This document shows, piece by piece, positions 62,787 through 64,000 of a stretch of 64,000 nucleotides of DNA (positions are counted from its first letter, which is position 1; each line of letters starts with the position of its first letter). The notes beneath the pieces are model-generated. The model searched no databases. It had not been told where the DNA came from and saw nothing but the letters and a program-made list of their open reading frames with translations. The stretch lies in assembly GCA_934729465.1 (NCBI GenBank), contig CAKVEP010000006.1:1-64000 (forward strand), read 5' to 3'. The position numbers and the translations under genes are program-made. This DNA is from an uncultured Eubacteriales bacterium. GTDB lineage: Bacteria > Bacillota > Clostridia > Oscillospirales > Acutalibacteraceae.

Positions 62787-62816
62787 ATTTTCTCTCCCAC
62801 TATAAGCAACTTTATA

Positions 62817-62840
62817 CTGCACAAACTTAAATTTGCGCAG
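62817..62840 (-). terminator. Weak hairpin between upp and the dehydratase gene
   Basis: CTGCGCAAA pairs with TTTGTGCAG (one G-U) around a 6-base loop, but no U-run follows on the minus strand. It could be a partial terminator or an RNA-processing site in a upp-dehydratase transcript. Confidence 0.3.
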
Positions 62841-62878
62841 TATAATTTAATAATCATAACTCAAAAATATATTTTTAG

Positions 62879-63520
62879 CTATTTTGTTCCGAATATTCTG
62901 TCTCCTGCATCTCCCAAGCCCGGAATTATATAGCCATGCTCATTAAGCTTTTCGTCTTTTGCCGCACAATATATTTTTACGTCAGGGTGCGCTTTAGAAA
63001 GAGCATCTATTCCTTCAGGTGAAGCTATTATGCACATAAATTTTATGCTTCTTGGATTTTTCTTCTTTATTGTTGAGATAGCGTCTATTGCCGTACCTCC
63101 CGTTGCGAGCATCGGGTCTAACACTATAACTTCCCTTTCGTCTATGTCGCAAGGCAGTTTACTATAATATTCAACCGGCTCTAATGTTTCCGGATTACGG
63201 TATAAACCAATGTGTCCCACTCTTGCAGCAGGTATCATTTTTAAAACTCCGTCAACCATTCCTATCCCGGCTCTTAGGATTGGAACAAATGCTAATTTTC
63301 TTCCGTATAAAACCTTTGTTTTTGCGACCGCCACAGGAGTTTCCACTTCAACTTCTTTAAGCGGTAAATCTCTGGTTGCTTCGTAACACATTAGCATTGC
63401 TATCTCGCCTATCAGCTCTCTAAATTCTTTTGAACCTGTGTTTTTATCTCTGATTAAGGTTAATTTGTGTTTTATCAAAGGGTGGTCCATTATAAAAACA
63501 TTTTCTTTATTTTCAAGCAT
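62879..63520 (-). CDS. upp: Uracil phosphoribosyltransferase
   Basis: This 213-residue enzyme makes UMP from uracil and PRPP. The PRPP motif is [38 protein letters not shown] and the C-terminal [15 protein letters not shown] (uracil-binding) are typical. ATG at 63520 follows GGAGG. It is 17 bases past rpiB, and the pair form a likely transcript that supplies PRPP precursors and uses them. Confidence 0.97.
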   Translation of the reverse strand: MLENKENVFIMDHPLIKHKLTLIRDKNTGSKEFRELIGEIAMLMCYEATRDLPLKEVEVETPVAVAKTKVLYGRKLAFVPILRAGIGMVDGVLKMIPAARVGHIGLYRNPETLEPVEYYSKLPCDIDEREVIVLDPMLATGGTAIDAISTIKKKNPRSIKFMCIIASPEGIDALSKAHPDVKIYCAAKDEKLNEHGYIIPGLGDAGDRIFGTK

Positions 63521-63537
63521 TTAGCTCTACCTCCAAA

Positions 63538-63978
63538 TTATATATTTTCAATTTCGCTTATTTCATCAAGTCTTTTTTGATGTCTCCCACCTTCAAAAGG
63601 AGTGTTCAAAAACTTCTTCACTATAGGTAACACCTTATCCGTATCGACTATCCTGCCTCCCACACACATCACATTTGCATTATTATGTTTTCTTGCCATC
63701 TCTGCGCAAAACTCATCATTACAAAGCGCTGCTCTTATACCTTTAATCTTGTTTGCCGCAATCGACACTCCGATACCCGTCCCGCAACACAAAATTCCAA
63801 GCTCACATTCGCCACGCGCCACACTTTGCGCTACTTCCCTTGCGAAAACAGGATAATCCACCGATTCCTCACTGTTAGTTCCAAAATCATTATAACTAAT
63901 TTTGTTTTGCTCTAAGTATTTTTTTATTTGCTCTTTAATCAAAAACCCACCATGGTCTGAGCCTATAGCTATCAACAA
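63538..63978 (-). CDS. rpiB: Ribose-5-phosphate isomerase B
   Basis: This 146-residue isomerase interconverts ribulose- and ribose-5-phosphate. It has IAIGSDHGGFLIKEQIKKYL at the start, CCGTGIGVSIAANKIKGIRA with the catalytic Cys and the GMA-type loop, and NNANVMCVGGRIV. The start is TTG at 63978 or 63975, after GAGG/GGACGG. It is complete and ends the window on the right; only 22 bases lie beyond it. Confidence 0.95.
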   Translation of the reverse strand: MLIAIGSDHGGFLIKEQIKKYLEQNKISYNDFGTNSEESVDYPVFAREVAQSVARGECELGILCCGTGIGVSIAANKIKGIRAALCNDEFCAEMARKHNNANVMCVGGRIVDTDKVLPIVKKFLNTPFEGGRHQKRLDEISEIENI

Positions 63979-64000
63979 ACCTCATCACCGTCCTTTTTGT

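Noticed and set aside
1..64000. CRISPR arrays, insertion sequences, prophage blocks or restriction-modification and other defence systems
   Set aside because: No direct-repeat arrays, transposase frames, phage structural genes or defence-protein motifs could be seen on either strand.

Overview
The window looks like a piece of a low-GC Gram-positive chromosome, most likely class Clostridia and possibly Oscillospirales/Ruminococcaceae-like. The evidence is the gene content: RNase J, Mini-III, the L21-Prp-L27 trio with a cleavable L27 leader, YqeK/RsfS/YhbY, GdpP and a zinc-type L28. GC content is low by eye. Start codons are often TTG, with strong Shine-Dalgarno (SD) sites. Most promoters are plain TTGACA-17-TAAAAT types. 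An ATP/ADP translocase of the NTT (Tlc) family at 49993-51492 is the strongest ecological clue. In bacteria this family is typical of obligate intracellular organisms, so I infer a host-associated, probably endosymbiotic or parasitic Clostridium relative. Clostridial symbionts of termite-gut protists would fit, but the sequence alone does not prove it.

Layout, mostly on the minus strand. 120-9633: a cell-surface glycan locus with three glycosyltransferases, the complete dTDP-L-rhamnose pathway (rfbA, rfbB, rfbC, rfbD), a Wzy-like polymerase, a Wzx-like flippase and a priming sugar-phosphate transferase with its own promoter. 9747-11414: fhs (one-carbon metabolism). 11553-13420: two divergent paralogues of an unrecognised lysine-rich protein family. 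The first is cut short by two in-frame TAA codons ahead of a still-readable 60-codon tail. 13603-31183: a very long same-strand run, trmH-dprA-topA-trmFO-plsX-rnc-radical SAM-smc-ftsY-rdgB-yhbY-nadD-yqeK-rsfS-leuS, with many 4-base ATGA overlaps. 31245-32597: infC-rpmI-rplT behind a structured leader; infC starts at AUU and encodes an IF-3 with a three-copy repeat tail. 32887-36426: an HtrA-type protease with a two-component system. 36587-42305: ftsH, hpt, tilS, dnaB and tdk.

42432-47513 is the most accessory-looking part. It holds a membrane-anchored C39-like cysteine protease, a Xer recombinase, five tRNA genes (Thr-GGT, Trp, Leu-CAA, Tyr, Thr-TGT), acpP, a signal-less GH25/LysM lysozyme on the plus strand, and a two-gene small-peptide operon with its own strong promoter and terminator. 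It ends with mrnC. 47521-49827 is obg-rpmA-prp-rplU. The nucleotide transporter follows, with a long untranslated leader, then birA, rpmB, an S1-domain protein, gshA, rplI-gdpP, rnj, rnhA, a FlaA1/CapD-type nucleotide-sugar dehydratase, upp and rpiB.

Together the window encodes housekeeping information processing, surface glycan synthesis and salvage enzymes (hpt, upp, tdk), alongside energy-parasitism-type nucleotide import. I saw no CRISPR array, complete insertion sequence, prophage block or recognised defence system. The best candidates for undescribed biology are the paralogue pair at 11.5-13.4 kb, the C39-like protease at 42.4 kb and the small-peptide operon at 46.7-47.1 kb.
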